Positions 37,500 through 38,231 of a stretch of DNA of 38,231 nucleotides are shown in pieces. The position numbers were made by a program, and so were the translations under genes. A model generated the notes under the pieces. That model searched no databases. It saw only the letters and a list, made by a program, of their open reading frames with translations, and was not told where the DNA came from. How positions within the stretch are numbered: position 1 is the first letter of the stretch; each line of letters opens with the position of its first letter. Source of the stretch: DATJJW01 sp035491935 (lineage in GTDB: Bacteria; Pseudomonadota; Alphaproteobacteria; ATCC43930; CGMCC-115725); assembly GCA_035491935.1 (NCBI GenBank), contig DATJJW010000174.1, forward strand, positions 1 to 38,231, read 5' to 3'.

Positions 37500-38231
37500 C
37501 TATTGAATGGTGCCGTGGCTGATGCTCGACGGGTCGAGGCTGACATGCCTCATCGACTCGCCCAATCTGCCGACTCGTGGCTCCGGATGGCCATCGACGG
37601 TGAATTGCAGCGCGCCGGCATTGCCAGTCCACATGACGAGCCCCTTCTTGTCGGGTGCGTTGTAGACATCGCCTTCCTGCATGGTGCGCGTGGTCAGAAC
37701 CTTGCCGCTGGCGTCGGAGACCTGGATCCAGCTCTTGGCGGTCGCATGGGCCACGACACGGGCCGGCTTCGGTTGACCATAGACATGGCCGGCCGGTGCA
37801 GGCTCGGCGGCGGATGCCGCCGTGGCCGAGGCTGGCTGGCCGTTGGCCGCCAGGTTGCTTTGGCTCTGGGCTGCGTTTTGGCCCTCATCCGGCGCTGCCG
37901 AGGTCATGGCGGACGGGGCAGCAGCCTCCTGGCCGGCGATCGGTTGATTGGAGGGCGCCGTTTGGCCGGCATTCGGCTGGCCGCCGGTCGCCTGCTGGAT
38001 ATCCGGCGGCATGGCCGCGGCCGGATTGGCCTGCGATGAGCTGGCCTGCGTTGAGTTGGCCTGCGTTGAGGTTGCGGCAATCGTGGGTGCCGCGTCAGGG
38101 GCAGTCGTGGCCTGACCCCCATTGACTTGGCCCCCATTGACTTGGCCCGAGGCAGACCGGGCCGCCGGTGCTGGGGAGGCGGGCAGGCCGGGCGTCGCCG
38201 TATTGGGCACGGCCGGCGCCGCTATCGGCGC
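37500..38231 (-). CDS. rodZ: RodZ-type cell-shape protein, C-terminal part (5' end off window)
   Basis: The last 243 residues of a larger protein; the frame is open to the window edge, and the in-frame GTG at 38210 is not its start. The C-terminal DUF4115 domain is visible (about the last 95 residues): AKSWIQVSDASGKVLTTRTMQEGDVYNAPDKKGLVMWTGNAGALQFTVDG. Before it is a long Ala/Gln/Pro/Ser linker with imperfect repeats. The N-terminal helix-turn-helix and membrane helix expected for RodZ lie outside the window. RodZ links MreB to the cell envelope during rod-shaped growth. It is upstream of ispG by 129 bp, as in many alphaproteobacteria. Confidence 0.9.
   Translation of the reverse strand, partial: APIAAPAVPNTATPGLPASPAPAARSASGQVNGGQVNGGQATTAPDAAPTIAATSTQANSTQASSSQANPAAAMPPDIQQATGGQPNAGQTAPSNQPIAGQEAAAPSAMTSAAPDEGQNAAQSQSNLAANGQPASATAASAAEPAPAGHVYGQPKPARVVAHATAKSWIQVSDASGKVLTTRTMQEGDVYNAPDKKGLVMWTGNAGALQFTVDGHPEPRVGRLGESMRHVSLDPSSISHGTIQ
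38042..38145 (-). repeat. Two 15-bp tandem repeats in the rodZ linker
   Basis: TGGCCTGCGTTGAGT/G occurs twice in a row (38042-38056, 38057-38071) and CCCCCATTGACTTGG twice in a row (38116-38130, 38131-38145). They encode STQAN/STQAS-like and GQVNG-like five-residue repeats in the disordered linker of RodZ. All are in frame. Confidence 0.8.

Overview
The window is a stretch of high-GC, gene-dense bacterial chromosome with about 33 protein genes. I see no RNA gene, insertion sequence, prophage or CRISPR array. Several features point to an alphaproteobacterium: a GcrA-type cell-cycle regulator, a DUF4167 protein, a cluster of GANTC (CcrM-type) sites, and the gene order rodZ-ispG-hisS-prfA-prmC-DUF4167. 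From memory that order is typical of the Rhodospirillales side of the class, so the order-level assignment is an inference.

Layout. 1-1111 (minus): a TVP38/TMEM64-type membrane protein, cut by the window edge, and a family 2 glycosyltransferase. 1364-4058 (plus): a DUF1800/DUF1501 pair, the second exported. 4101-6114 (minus): an ArsR regulator, an SRPBCC protein, a DOPA-dioxygenase-like protein and an SDR oxidoreductase. 6243-7819 (plus): beta-carbonic anhydrase and a class II aldolase-family protein whose ribosome binding site lies in a hairpin. 7875-10008 (minus): pyruvate kinase and a DTW-domain tRNA-modifying enzyme. 10168-11237: divergent bfd and bfr around repeated Fur-like boxes. 11413-12285: an exported protein of the arylmalonate decarboxylase/maleate isomerase fold without the usual cysteine. 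12428-15629 (minus): a diguanylate cyclase and a chemoreceptor. 15966-20026 (minus): a Maf/DUF115 flagellin-glycosylation-type protein coupled to a TPR/GT41-like protein. 20238-22951 (plus): an exported alpha/beta hydrolase, a SpsF-like nucleotidyltransferase and a small secreted protein of unknown function.

22999-24538 (minus): hisI behind a Rieske oxygenase. 24705-25652 (plus): ribF. 25671-26423 (minus): queC. 26645-27895 (plus): a class III adenylate cyclase with a perfect 3 x 18 bp repeat near its end. 28150-31270 (plus): a compact operon of type III polyketide synthase, ICMT-type methyltransferase and DHA2 exporter, which looks like a small phenolic-lipid or pyrone pathway. 31432-38231 (minus): gcrA, DUF4167, prmC, prfA, hisS, ispG and the C-terminal part of rodZ, which is the conserved housekeeping end.

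The main themes are housekeeping metabolism and translation, iron storage, second-messenger and chemotaxis signalling, surface or flagellar glycosylation, and one small natural-product operon. The most interesting signals outside genes are the GANTC cluster with DnaA-like sequences upstream of gcrA, the bfd/bfr iron boxes, and two families of palindromic repeats found just after stop codons.
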